A stretch of DNA of 64,000 nucleotides from Aspidiotus rigidus (Eukaryota > Arthropoda > Insecta > Hemiptera > Diaspididae), in contig JAVHKY010000004.1 of assembly GCA_035079385.1 (NCBI GenBank), positions 17,515,001 through 17,579,000 on the forward strand, written 5' to 3'. Shown here piece by piece: positions 35,001 through 43,809 of the stretch; position 1 is the first letter of the stretch, and every line of letters begins with the position of its first letter. The position numbers were made by a program, and so were the translations under genes. Under the pieces are notes generated by a model. It saw only the letters and a program-made list of their open reading frames with translations, had not been told where the DNA came from and made no database searches.

Positions 35001-37903
35001 TAAATAAGATCTTTATTTTCAAAATAATATTACTGTATATTATTATAAACTTCTTAAATAAAGTTGAAATTTAATTTCAAAAAATAAAATTGATATAAAA
35101 TTTAAATTGAAAAAAAAAAATTATATTTAATAATTACCCCTGTTGGAACTCCTTAAATTGAATATAATAAATCTAATATTTTTATGATTAGTAGAATATG
35201 TTCATTTATTGAATGATTTTATTATTAAGAATATTGATTTTTAAATTTTATTTTAAATATCTTTATTCATCTGCGAGTTTACGAGCAATATGATAGTTGA
35301 TTCATTCCTAAGAAATCGGCTGGAAATTTTCGGCAAAAATGAGCGACCGCGGTTTGCACGAGAATAGACAAAAAAAAAAAGAGTGAAATATTGGTAGATG
35401 TTGAGGAAAATTTACTCAAAATGGATCAAGTTATCTCCCAAAAGATCTGCCCAGAAATCGACTAGAAATCTTAGTCAAAATTGAGTAATAAATACAATAT
35501 CAATTTTCGACTAAGAAACGAGGAAAAGTTCCATTTTGTGTTGACAATTATAACGACCAGAAAATAGGTCGAAATGTATTCCGCATAGTGATCAAAAATC
35601 AACCAAAAATATGATCAAAATTTAGTAGGAATAATATCAGACCAACAATCAACTGAAATGAATAGACAAAATTTGGTCGATTTATCTCAAAAATTTACTA
35701 AAAATCAACCATTTTCTGATGGTACCATAATATTTGGTCTTTTTTCAGTCGTACGACCAAAAACCAACCAATGTCGACCATATAGTGATGGTCGATTTGG
35801 TTTATCGGGTAGGATTGTGAAGGTCATACTCCAAGGACGTCTTTCTCCAATTAGGCTAAGTCTGAAGATGATTTCATAGAAAAAGACAAAACCCAAGATT
35901 TTTCTATCTGGTGTTCCTCATTTTCTTTAGCTTTTACTCATGAAACAAAGTTTTTCTAATTTCACAATAAATGACGTCATCATAATCAGTGTACATGAGT
36001 ACCTACGTCATTCTCTCGAGAAGTAGGGAGAATTGGTTCTCCGAAAAAGTAGGCCCCACTCTTACCTTTTGCAGCCTCGTTGGGTCGTTCAGAATCAAAC
36101 AATGCCATAGTGAGGAAAATTCTACTCAAACCATCTTTTTCAGTGTCAGATAGTCGTTCATCTTGATCCGCAGCTGTTTCAAAATCGGAAAGTGCCTCAT
36201 TTATTTTGCCCATTTTTGTGTAACAATTCCCCCGCGACAGAAAATACTCAATACGTCCCATATTTCTCTAGAACAGACGTAATGTCTTTTAATACCTACC
36301 GACAACTGAAACCTTGTGATTTTTTCAGAAGTATCGAAGATTTACTTACGATCGCAAGAGAATAAGAGCGAATCGCCTCGTAGAATCTTCCTTGAGAACA
36401 AAATTTATCAGCCAATTTCACAAGCTGAGGAGATTCCATCTGAAGACCCACTGAGAAAAAAAAATCCGGAGTCAATCCTTCGAAAGCATTGAAGTATGTA
36501 TATGAAAAACAAAAAAAAAAAAAAAAAAACTATAATCTCTCTCCAGAAGCTGAATTATATATCGCCTTGTATCATAATATCTGCACTACATTACATGAAT
36601 ATTCATTTATTTTGGAGATATAATATTTGCCAAAATTGGCTAGTGATTTTCAGGGGTCCATGGAGCTATCTTGTTCTGAGGGAGTATTTTCAGCTGCATG
36701 ATCCATACTTTTCAGCTGATTATCTCCATCACCTTCCTCAATCTTCATTGATATTTGTCCTGCAGTCAATCTTGGTAAAAGTATACTTCTAGCAAATCAC
36801 CAATTCCTGCAACTGTCTAATCATCTTCACAATCCAGGGTGAAAGTCACACCCATTTTATTGAACTGTCACATTCAGATCCAGTGTTTTCTCCATGTAGT
36901 TCCTGGCACGATAAATTGGTCTCTCCAGGCAAAATGCCCAAAACTACTCCTCCAAACAGTCAAATGACTCAAACTCTTCTTTGGACAATACCCTTCAAAA
37001 TGGTTTTTTGGACCAATGCGATATTTTCTTTATCTGTAGGCTCTAAAGATGTGTTTGTTTCCTTTGACTTGCTTCACTATTGCTTCAAACTTTTCACTTC
37101 CAGAGCTGGGATATCTCTATTGGCAAATCTTATCATTTTTTTCTGTTGGTACCCGTACCAAAAATGTTTTTCCTTATCACGCGGGGTTTGTGGCGCTGTA
37201 TCTTCCTGTACAAAGCACCTACAGGTCTAATTTTTTCCTGAAATTTTTGTTTTGAAAAGTAGAGTGTATGTTTCTTCGAATTGATGTCAAATTGAATTTG
37301 TAAATTACACACATGAACAAATTTCAAACCTTTGGAATGAACATGAACTACAGAAGGAATTTCTAGAAGTATTTTTCGACGCTGAATACCATGACGTTTA
37401 CCGTTTTTCGATATTACCTCTCATTATTGTGCAATACTTGTGTTTAATTCCCGCGCTTCATCGCGACAGGCAAGTGTACGTTCTCCCGTGTTGAAATTTT
37501 GTAACTAGGTAAGATACATTACGCGTTGCAACAATCCGCGGGAACTAAACTTAAGTATTGCAGAATAATGAGAAGTACGAGTAATATCGAAAAGCGGTAA
37601 GTGGCGTGGTAGATTGTAGTATTTATCGATCCTGAAGAAGAACGTGTGTACGTTCAAAACGTCGATCGTTGTATAAGTAAAAATTTTTCAAGACGACGGT
37701 GCTTTCAAGTTCATTATTTTGTTTATGATATACTCGTCTGGACAAGTCCTTCTATTATTTTATGGTACCAGGCGCGGATCCAGACGATCACTTTGGGAGG
37801 GGAAACAATCCAAAAAAAGTTTAAAGGACCTTTTTTTTTTTTTTTTTTTTTTTTACATTTTCTTCGATACTACAGATTTTTTGTTGTTTTTTTGGTTTTT
37901 TGG

Positions 37904-37938
<35 letters not shown>

Positions 37939-40900
37939 GGGGGGGGGGGGGAATTTCCCCCATTCCCCCATCCCCCCCCCCCCCCCCCGTGGATCCGCGC
38001 CTGTGGTACTCTGCATCAAAAAGACTTCTAAAAATACCTTCTATAGTTTAAGTTTATTCCAAAAGTTCAAAATTTGTTCATATGTGTTACACAAGTGCGC
38101 TGTAATCACAGCCCACAGCCTTTTGGCTTTACTTGTACTAGGTAACTACAAATAATAAGGTGAAAAATGGAATGAGAGAATGTTCTTTTTTCTTCATGCA
38201 AACAATACTCACTATAAGGCGTTTGCTTGATTCCTTATCTCGTCAAACATAATAAACTAAACTTTTGGTTTCTGAATTTTTGTATTATCACTCCCATTAT
38301 ATTGATTTGCAAATTAAGTATTTGATAGTGTGAAGAAAATATCACAATATTTCTCAATATAATCAATTAAGATGTAAAATATTGATATGAAGTTTTGTTT
38401 ATAACATTCAGTAAGATGAGGAATCAGGCAAACGCTATACTATCCGCAATAGTGTGAAGCCTTATGTAAGTATTTTAATAATAGTATATTACTATACATT
38501 TGGGTAAAGTGAGCTTTTACCCAACAAAAAAAATTGCAATCTGAGCTGGAGGCAAGTAGAGCAGTTTGCCAAATTGGTGAATGTTCACAATACCCGCATA
38601 TTACATTGCATTGTAAGATATTTTCTTCTATAAAAGATGTTAAAATAAGATTTAATCAAGAAATACTCAAACACCATAGGCTGATTTATTCTTCGATCAC
38701 TTTTTTATTTTTTCTTTCACACTAATCTAGCTGTGGGTAAAATTAAATTTTGACAGTCCCTATAGATACAGTCAAAACGCCATTTAACAATCATTATATA
38801 AGTATAGAGGAAAAATTATTTTTACTTCTATTTTTTAATAATTTTACAAGACTAAATCAATTATTTAGTTTGGGTTAAAAGAAGTTTTAAACAAAATTTG
38901 AAAGGAATTATAGAAAAGTTGATAAAATGATTCATAATTTCATTATTAATCATTTGAAATTGAACTTAGATAGAATTGAAGAAAAATTAGATATTGAAAT
39001 ATTAATTTAAATTTTATAATTATGATCAGGAAAAAATATTATTAATACCAAAAATCAGAAATTTTTATTCTGGGACAATCTAAACAAATTTGTTGAATGT
39101 TGTTGAAGACATTCCAAAACAGGCTGGTATTTAATTTGTTCAGAACCAAATTTTTGTAATTGAGGATGAACTCTAAGAGGAAGGCTGCGTTTAAAAATAG
39201 TAATTTTGATAACATTTTGTTAAAATTGGTAAAATTTTGTTAAAATTGGTAAAATTTTGTTAAAATTGGTAAAATTTTGTTGAAATTGGTAAAATTTTGT
39301 TAAAATTGGTAAAATTTTGTGAATTTTTTAAAATCTGGTAAAATTTTGTGAATTTTTTAAAATCTGGTAAAATTTGGTAAAACTTTTTCATATTTTGGTA
39401 AATTTTGGTAAAATTTTCACACACTTTGGTAAAATTTGGTAAATTTTGGTTGGTTTGGCGATTTTGCAATTTGGAGGTTTTGAGATTTGAAGATTTGAGG
39501 TTTGGGATGGAAACTATCCTGAACCCTCTAGATGAAGATACAAGTAGAGTATATTGGAGCTGATAAGAAGCAAAAGCGCTTTGTAGCCAGTATTGAAATG
39601 GCTTTGTTGTAATCGAAGCCAACCAAAAAAACAATTCAATGAATTGGTACTTTGATGAGGGATATATGGTATCTATCCTCCTGATTGATTCTCTTGCGCT
39701 TGAATAGCTTCTCTGCTTGTCAATTGATTAATCAGCTGAAATTCCAGAAACCTAAATCCAAAGCTGTATATTGAAAGCTCATAAGCTCAAGCCAAAAGCC
39801 AAAGCTGAAGTTTTTGAGTGGAAATTTCATTTCATTCAAAATTCTGTCTGCGGATTAAATAGAATCTTGCGCTAATTTTTCCACAAACTTGAATATTCAG
39901 TCTATTTTTTTTTTTTTTGGAAATTGCGTAGTTTGGTTGCAAGCTCTTTCTGTTGGCTATCTTGTGTACTTGTGTGAATTTTCACCATTCTGGTCAAGTC
40001 TATTGTTGAAGTTAGTAGTAACAAAAACTTATTGCCACCGAGTGGCACAATATGAGCGGCAAACTGTGGTCCAAAACCAAAGAAAATGAGGGTTCTTGCC
40101 AAAATAAAAACTTGAAAAATTCACTTAGTACAATATAACGCACTAAAGGATAAATTCTGATTACTAAGAGAGTTGAGAGGCTTTTTTCTTTTAGCAAGTC
40201 ACTCTCCAAAAAGTACTAACGTGTTTCCACTTTGTAATTTTTGGTAAATTGAAAAAAAAATGTTCGCAACCGGCCCTTCAATCCACTGAAATTGCTATTT
40301 CCAACATACTTCAAACCTACTGAAAATATTTACTTTGAACTTCCCTTTATTCTAGTAATTTTTGGTAAATTGAGAAAAATGCTTGCAAATTATTTGTATT
40401 AGCTTCACAGGGATTGAATTATAGAGACCCATTCTCTACACTAGGTTGCGCCACTATCTCAAGTCTGGTATTTTTGGAGATAATGCCTTTTGGAATGCGA
40501 ACCTTCTTTTACATTACAGAAGTTTTTGAATACATTTATTTAAAAACAATTATTTGGTACCTACCTGTAAACGCCTCTTCAAATTTTTTTGCATCCAGTA
40601 ATGCTTCACATAAAGTAACTAAATACATAGTTTTATTCACTTCCAAGGCCAATTTCACGGCTGCTCTATAATCTGATATTGCCTTGTCTATCTCCCCCTT
40701 TTCCCAATAACATTGCCCCCGATAAAGGTAATATTGTGCCTTATTAGGATTTTCTCTCTGAAAAACAAAAAAGTTTTCTTGAAGCGAGTGAAATACTTCA
40801 CCTAATTGAACTGTACAAATGTTTCATAATTTGACAGAAAATAATTGAACGATTATATTATTATCAAAGAGAATCTCTCTCTAATTTTTTTTTGTGGCGA

Positions 40901-41616
40901 GTCTTCTAAATTCGCGTATTATTCTACTCACAATTATTGTATCATAGTACTCAAAAGCTTCTTCAAACTTCTTCTCCGAGCAAAATTTCTTTCCCCGTGG
41001 AGAATTAGGATCCTCCAAGAAGATTCCCACTAAAAATAAGAAACGTTTTATTTGATAAAAATGGTTTGATGATTCTTCAAAGCACAATTATAAATTATTG
41101 ATTCAGAAAAATTTCTGATATTCTCAGTCAAAAGACCTTCCAAAATGGACCAGGGTTAGAAATTGCATCAAGAAATAGTGACACGAGGCCCACATTTCTG
41201 TCTGCTCTATCCCAAGTTCATAGCCTTGGATTTAGATGTTGACACTTGATGGGTTGGTGTTTTGGTAAGACTTATACAAAACTTGCAGATTGAAAGAAAT
41301 ATATCCCAAATCAATACGATAGTACACGTGTTCCCCTTAACTGCTGGTAAGTAATGGAACAGGAGGTTGAAAAAAATTCAAGAGAAACCATTGGTGTCAA
41401 GTATCTGGGAAGATTTGTTCGTTGAATGAATTTTACAATTACATATCTGCATAAATTGTAGTAAAAATAAACAGAATAACCACATATGAAACAAATCTTA
41501 CCCATAGCTTGTCGAGGTCGCTTAAGGTTTATATCTTCTTTACTCCGACTCTGAGTGCATTTACAAATATTGAATAAACTGAAGACTAGAATAGGGAATT
41601 GTAATTTGAACGTCAT
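17049..41616 (-). CDS. Secreted modular tetratricopeptide-repeat protein, 13 exons
   Basis: Exons (5' to 3'): 41616-41502, 41029-40932, 40757-40565, 36450-36350, 36267-36066, 33575-33475, 33395-33209, 32074-31974, 26403-26217, 25743-25643, 25569-25362, 25050-24950, 17255-17049 (TAG at 17049). Every junction has AG/GT and the phases agree throughout (1,0,1,0...), giving 1902 nt and 633 residues. Exon 1 is a signal peptide ([20 protein letters not shown]) plus a short linker. The rest is six modules of about 100 residues, each from a 98-101-nt exon (ends ...YTEAI, phase 0) and a 187-208-nt exon (starts with a short acidic/basic lead, then [24 protein letters not shown] TPR, ends phase 1). TPR signatures (A..Y..AI, G...YRKAGDLDxAIxDY) suggest about three TPRs per module, forming a superhelical scaffold for peptide binding. 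The signal peptide and the absence of a J domain or membrane segment suggest an ER-lumen or secreted protein. Function is unknown. Introns are stuffed with transposons and mitochondrial DNA. Confidence 0.85.
17256..18863. other. Start of the last TPR-gene intron: unassigned repeats
   Basis: No host exon is visible. 17419-17700 is open on the minus strand ([12 protein letters not shown]...) with the composition of an old transposon fragment. 18600-18860 contains repeats of TCCTATCATAnTAGCTCG preceded by TTTTCCAAGTCC, a family that recurs at 19390-19620, 27470-27530 and 28980-29140. Confidence 0.35.
18864..19397. mobile_element. 534-bp MITE with TA target duplication
   Basis: Terminal inverted repeats TACCGGGTGGGGCAGAAAGA... 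and ...TCTTTTTACCCCATCCGGTA extend imperfectly over about 45 bp (both then read GATGTTACC..GGGAGTTTG in opposite sense). They are flanked by TA at 18862-18863 and 19398-19399. No transposase is present, so it is a non-autonomous Tc1/mariner-like element. Its interior repeats AAAATTGACCAATTTGCCAA. It lies in the last TPR-gene intron. A diverged partial copy is at about 26990-27240. Confidence 0.75.
19398..20982. other. Intronic repeat-rich DNA, no gene
   Basis: 19390-19620 continues the CCTATCATAnTAGCTC repeat family and ends near CCCATAAAACAGATTCCCT (19628), which matches the terminus of the 351-bp element at 28861-29211. Two related blocks at 19740-19800 and 19915-19995 share CTTCnnAGACACGCCC and CTCCCACGATATT. 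20590-20880 has the same general wording as the palindrome arm that follows but is strongly diverged. Confidence 0.35.
20983..24573. mobile_element. 3.6-kb palindrome (foldback element 2)
   Basis: The left end AAAGGCTCTAGCCGGGTAAG is mirrored exactly by the right end CTTACCCGGCTAGAGCCTTT. The arms are about 1.5 kb each (20983-22485 and 23062-24573) with high identity, including a 101-110-codon stretch read at 21422-21757 (-) and 23829-24134 (+). The central spacer is about 575 bp. Within each arm are four or five diverged direct repeats of about 150 bp containing CTGGAGAATTTnTTGACTAT, AACTCGGCG and AAGAATTGACC. No transposase ORF is visible and no target duplication is clear. It sits in the 7.7-kb last intron of the TPR gene. 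Confidence 0.85.
26504..26920 (-). mobile_element. Poly-A-tailed retroposon end
   Basis: A 27-nt T-run at about 26503-26529 followed by CTATTAAATTAACAAGCC reads on the minus strand as a 3' end GTTAATTTAATAG plus a poly-A tail, resembling the tail of the non-LTR end at 13276-13480 (GTTAATTAAAATT-A16). The preceding minus-strand text ([23 protein letters not shown]) looks like the worn end of a non-LTR ORF. The upstream limit is uncertain. Confidence 0.4.
26990..27240. mobile_element. Partial copy of the 18864-19397 MITE
   Basis: It shares ATGAGAGTTTGCAGCG, ACAAAAATTGACCA, TTACCAAAATTCTCAAAAAT and the tail GAAAGTGAAAT with the MITE but lacks intact termini. It lies in the intron between TPR exons at 31974 and 26403. 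Confidence 0.45.
27640..27989 (+). pseudogene. nad3: Mitochondrial nad3 copy (NUMT)
   Basis: Sequence composition changes abruptly to about 85% A+T. With the invertebrate mitochondrial code the frame gives [19 protein letters not shown] (27738-27795), matching the conserved ECGFDP...PFS.RFF block of NADH dehydrogenase subunit 3. After a one-base shift it continues [17 protein letters not shown] (from about 27820), matching IFDVEIALLLP, and ends [11 protein letters not shown] with TGA read as Trp before TAA (27987-27989), matching the usual ...NQGxLNWSN end. An in-frame TAA before LESGF and the frameshift show a dead copy. It continues into tRNA-like sequence and reversed nad5, the ancestral insect order. 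Confidence 0.85.
27990..28165 (+). pseudogene. Mitochondrial tRNA remnants between nad3 and nad5
   Basis: Between nad3 and reversed nad5, where insect mtDNA carries trnA-R-N-S-E-F, two fold-like segments remain. One has a loop TTTGCAA (Ala anticodon TGC) near 28007-28015 between ATTTTA and TAGATT. Another has a TTATATT...AATATAA hairpin around a TTC (Glu) near 28076-28098, closed by ATCTT/AAGAT ends. Assignments are by position and loop only. Confidence 0.4.
28166..28317. other. Higher-GC segment interrupting the NUMT
   Basis: About 150 bases of nuclear-like composition (GCCTTAAAGCAACACAACGG... to ...TATATACTGTATATA) separate the tRNA remnants from reversed nad5. It is probably a small insertion; no terminal repeats are clear. 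Confidence 0.3.
28861..29211. mobile_element. 351-bp TIR element inside nad5 NUMT
   Basis: Perfect inverted ends CAGGGAACCTGTTTTATG and CATAAAACAGGTTCCCTG (18 bp). The interior is made of repeated TCCTATCATATATAGCTCGA units with AGTCCnnCTCC between them, the same family as 18600-18860 and 19390-19620. TTAA lies immediately right of the element; TTAA on the left is 10 bases away, so the target duplication is unresolved. Confidence 0.65.
29341..29955. mobile_element. 615-bp hAT-like MITE inside nad5 NUMT
   Basis: Inverted ends CAGAGACCGGATTTTTCGGCA and TGCCGAGGAATCCAGTCTCTG match at 18 of 21 positions and have the CAGAG...CTCTG form of hAT elements. The 8-bp flanks TGTATAAC (29333-29340) and AATATAAC (29956-29963) agree at six positions, consistent with an aged 8-bp duplication. 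Removing it restores the nad5 reading across the gap. No transposase. Confidence 0.75.
30185..30850 (-). pseudogene. Non-LTR fragment, C-terminal part
   Basis: The minus strand carries a 155-codon open stretch (30227-30694) including [20 protein letters not shown], then [16 protein letters not shown] and [15 protein letters not shown], in the style of the RNase H tail and C-terminus of I/Jockey-type ORF2 proteins. Its RT part lies at 31480-31930, on the far side of a mariner. Confidence 0.5.
30851..31470 (-). pseudogene. Internally deleted mariner transposase
   Basis: One end reads TACGAGGGCTGTTCCAAAAG (30853 on), a mariner-type terminal repeat next to TA. The minus strand encodes the N-terminal part ([16 protein letters not shown], then [20 protein letters not shown]), followed directly by the catalytic-domain block [20 protein letters not shown] and [13 protein letters not shown] (second catalytic Asp of the D,D34D triad and the YSPDL motif), then the worn C-terminus ([20 protein letters not shown]). 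The middle, including the first catalytic Asp, is deleted at about 31255. The far terminal repeat is not recognisable. Confidence 0.75.
31480..31930 (-). pseudogene. Non-LTR fragment, RT part
   Basis: The minus strand gives [19 protein letters not shown] then [13 protein letters not shown] (about 31860-31780), the eroded form of the RT segment fL.nRsf.i...S...GVPQGSVLSPxLF. With 30185-30850 it would form one element in the correct order (RT, then RNase H), split by the mariner. Confidence 0.5.
34342..34536 (+). pseudogene. cox2: Mitochondrial cox2 C-terminus (NUMT)
   Basis: The plus-strand frame reads [19 protein letters not shown] then [18 protein letters not shown] and stops. This is the conserved end of cytochrome c oxidase subunit II, including the CuA-binding [15 protein letters not shown] motif with both Cys, Glu and His retained. 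Text upstream of about 34360 does not match cox2, so the copy is truncated there. Confidence 0.9.
34537..35280 (+). pseudogene. AT-rich mitochondrial-like sequence downstream of cox2
   Basis: Composition (about 85% A+T) is the same as in the cox2 piece and trnK-trnD-atp8-atp6 would be expected here. I could not read a gene with confidence; ACCCCTGTTGGAACTCC at 35146 recalls a mitochondrial protein motif (PVGTP) but the frame then breaks. Confidence 0.4.
36500..37390. other. Intronic DNA without recognised exon
   Basis: Lies between TPR exons at 40565 and 36450. A 115-codon plus-strand stretch (36883-37230) has no domain I recognise and no matching splice context. Treated as non-coding. Confidence 0.3.
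37394..37606. mobile_element. Small foldback MITE
   Basis: The left half ACCGTTTTTCGATATTACC...TCATTATTGTGCAATACTT...TTCCCGCG is mirrored by CGCGGGAACT...AAGTATTGCAGAATAATGA...GGTAATATCGAAAAGCGGT-type sequence on the right, giving arms of about 70-80 bp around a short centre. Confidence 0.6.
37627..37668 (+). ncRNA. Hammerhead-ribozyme-like motif (solo)
   Basis: In order: CGATC (37627-37631), CTGAAGA (37632-37638, fits the CUGANGA box), a perfect 6-bp hairpin GAACGT-GTGT-ACGTTC (37640-37655, helix II), AAAAC (GAAAC expected), GTC (37661-37663, a valid cleavage triplet) and GATCG (37664-37668), which pairs with the first CGATC as helix I. Helix III is minimal, as reported for PLE hammerheads. 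The G12-to-A change may weaken or abolish activity. No PLE ORF adjoins it. Confidence 0.5.
37769..38003. mobile_element. 235-bp MITE with CAGGCGCGGATCCA termini
   Basis: Inverted ends CAGGCGCGGATCCA and TGGATCCGCGCCTG (14 bp, perfect), flanked on both sides by TGGTAC (37763-37768 and 38004-38009). The interior is mostly long T, G and C runs. It is non-autonomous and the ends are hAT-like. The long ORFs across it are homopolymer artefacts. Confidence 0.75.
38213..38439. mobile_element. 227-bp MITE
   Basis: The left end TATAAGGCGTTTGCTTGATT and right end AATCAGGCAAACGCTATA are inverted, continuing as CCTTATC / GATGAGG. The interior is AT-rich. TA dinucleotides at the borders suggest a TA target. 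Confidence 0.55.
39205..39450. repeat. Minisatellite of TTAAAATTGGTAAAATTTTG units
   Basis: A 20-bp unit is repeated about five times nearly perfectly (39220-39320), then degenerates into TTTGGTAAAATTTTGTGAAT-like variants to about 39450. The 124-codon minus-strand ORF here is a by-product. Confidence 0.8.
39895..40100 (-). pseudogene. Possible Ty1/copia integrase fragment
   Basis: The minus strand reads [20 protein letters not shown] then [20 protein letters not shown], comparable in spacing to the copia integrase phrase S.GG.KYFLTFIDD.SR..WVYFLK.K. Catalytic aspartates are not retained. The neighbouring minus-strand stretch at 39500-39640 ([20 protein letters not shown]) could belong to the same dead element. 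Confidence 0.3.
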
Positions 41617-41639
41617 CACGAACTTTTTAAAAAGATCTT

Positions 41640-43035
41640 CAAAATGTTAAAATTGTGTACAAATGTGAAGATCCGTAGCCTAGTTTTCGAGAAGGAGAAC
41701 AATAATATTCTTTTACTCGAATGAACCGGTGCATAATTTTTGTATTTTTTCTGCAACAAGTTTGCAATTGAAAGCGATAAAATTGAGTGAGGGTCTTTAA
41801 GATTGGTGCGTACTCATAATGTGTGAAACATTGATAGCTTAGTGCATTTGTATTCACGCATTCGAATATTGACTCAGTTTTTGTAAATACAGTATTGGGA
41901 ATCATTGTTTTATCTGCCGCACATAAAATCTGTCGTAGAAAAGCAGTAACGAATATACCACTACGAAAATGAATTAATTTAGTGATTTTACTGACGTGAA
42001 TGTCCTTATAAATTCTAATCTTACATTATGCAAAATTATGGAATACTGTTCTAAAAATTTCAGATCTCTGGGAGGTCGTCAGCAACCATAACCAACTGGC
42101 ACACATTAGCTCTTCAAAAAAACAAAAAATCAAGAATATGTTTGACGAACCTTTACAAATTGAGGGAGTACGCTCTGATGGCTACTGAAAGTACAACCGC
42201 GGGTGATTGTTAGGGCTGTGAACTTCCATTCAGCAATGATGAAGAGGTGAACGTTCAGAATATTGTAGGGAATATCACTGCCAAAATGAACGGTCTTTGG
42301 GTATTTGATCTATGTCAGGGGAGAGACTGTGGGTATTTTGTCGTTGCTCTTCGGGACCATAGCGAGACCGGTTCATCAGTACAATACAATAGAAATTGGA
42401 TATACCGATGTCCAAGGAGATCAACATTTCAATCGTTAAATCCAATAAAATTGATAAGAATTATGCTTCTTTCATAGCAGCCGGGACTTGCTAATATGAT
42501 CGTTGTAGATGGTGAATCCAGAGTATTGCAGCTGAAAATTTCTGCTTTGGATTTTGGCTTGAACTTACAACCTTAGAAAATTTGGCTTCCGGCTCTTGGA
42601 AAAATTCAGCTGGCTTTCTGCGTACTTATGCTGACAGTCGTATGATGAATAGAATATGTGAGTTCAGATAGAACAATCAGGAGAATTGGGCTTTGACAAT
42701 CTTCCGAAGACCCATTCTCCTCTCTGTTGGATGACTGATCTGCAGGCTTCTAAGCTGAACGGCTGAACAGCTGAACTGAACCGAACCAATCTTTCTTATT
42801 TTTGTCAATTCTTTTCAAAACCAATCTGGCTCTAGAGATTGGAGTAGTTGAACTTGAAATGTAAACACTCAAACAGTGCATTTCCCTATTTTGGGGGCAT
42901 CAGGAAAGCTAGACAAAAAAGAAATTCGGCTTATTTCGGATTTTGGCTTAGGAAGGCTTAAATATAGCTGATTTTCAACTTCGCTGTTATCAGTAAAAAT
43001 TCGGCTTGAATACGGCTCTTGACTTTCAGGTGGTT
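41640..43035. other. 5' flank of the TPR gene; no gene recognised
   Basis: This is the upstream region of the minus-strand TPR gene. No convincing TATA box was seen near 41650. A 76-codon plus-strand ORF (42247-42477) has no recognisable domain. Confidence 0.3.
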
Positions 43036-43040
43036 GAAAT

Positions 43041-43043
<3 letters not shown>

Positions 43044-43079
<36 letters not shown>

Positions 43080-43096
43080 TCTCTTCTCTCTCTCTC

Positions 43097-43143
<47 letters not shown>

Positions 43144-43146
43144 TCT

Positions 43147-43199
<53 letters not shown>

Positions 43200-43202
43200 T
43201 CT

Positions 43203-43290
<88 letters not shown>
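43044..43290. repeat. (CT)n microsatellite, about 245 bp
   Basis: Almost pure CT with scattered single-base interruptions. All ORFs through it (Ser-Leu or Arg-Glu repeats) are artefacts. Confidence 0.95.
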
Positions 43291-43291
<1 letters not shown>

Positions 43292-43809
43292 TGTTAGTTC
43301 CCCTTTGTTTGTCCGCGAGTGAGGTTGAAGACGTCACGGAGGGGGGGAGAGGGACTTGGAATAATTCCAACCTCCGAGCTATATATGGTAGGAGGGGGAC
43401 TTGGAAAGAACGACCGCTTCCCTTGAAATTTCAGCGCGTTCAAGTTGTCACAAAATGATTTTCAGGACTTGGAAAAACTTCAGGCTCCAGGGGACTCGGG
43501 ACAGCGGGTTCCCTGCTGCCATTGCAGTCCTTGCATTGGCAATCTAATTCTTTGTTGGTTCCTAGAACCAACAGAATACCTACATGACTCCTGAAATATT
43601 ACAATTACTATTGAGTGCAAGGAACTTTATAACCCTCCTCTCCATTATAATCATGAAGTTTGTGACCTCTCTTCGGATTATTAGCATTTTATGTCAGGTT
43701 AACACAATTATTGGTTAGCTTGTGTAATTGATTTGCTTGTACACTTGGTTTTCCTGTGTAATTGATTTGCTTGTACAATTAGTTTGTCTGTACAATTGGT
43801 TTGCCTGTA

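Larger units (their letters stand above)
33711..35809. mobile_element. 2.1-kb TA-flanked TIR element enclosing mitochondrial DNA
   Basis: The left terminus CCCGATAAACCAGATCGACCA and right terminus TGGTCGATTTGGTTTATCGGG are inverted copies with one difference in 21, flanked by TA (33709-33710 and 35810-35811). The outer 550 bp on each side are filled with degenerate GACCAA/TTGACC/ATCAACC words similar to the satellite at 10555-14700. The middle (34330-35280) is AT-rich mitochondrial sequence with a cox2 end. No transposase is seen. It lies in the TPR-gene intron between exons at 36066 and 33575. Confidence 0.7.

Noticed and set aside
35140..35280. atp6 or cox3 fragment
   Set aside because: Only a PVGTP-like word is readable; the following frame does not match either gene well enough to call.
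36883..37255. 115-codon ORF as an extra gene
   Set aside because: No domain, no splice or start context, and lies in an intron of the TPR gene on the opposite strand.
37646..38155. 169- and 110-codon ORFs
   Set aside because: They cross T, G and C homopolymers inside a 235-bp MITE; no domain.
41617..41619. GTG as start of the TPR protein
   Set aside because: The next codon is ATG (41616), which gives a normal signal peptide; a GTG start is not expected in an animal nuclear gene.
43006..43458. 150-codon Ser-Leu ORF and its reverse Arg-Glu ORF
   Set aside because: By-products of the (CT)n tract.
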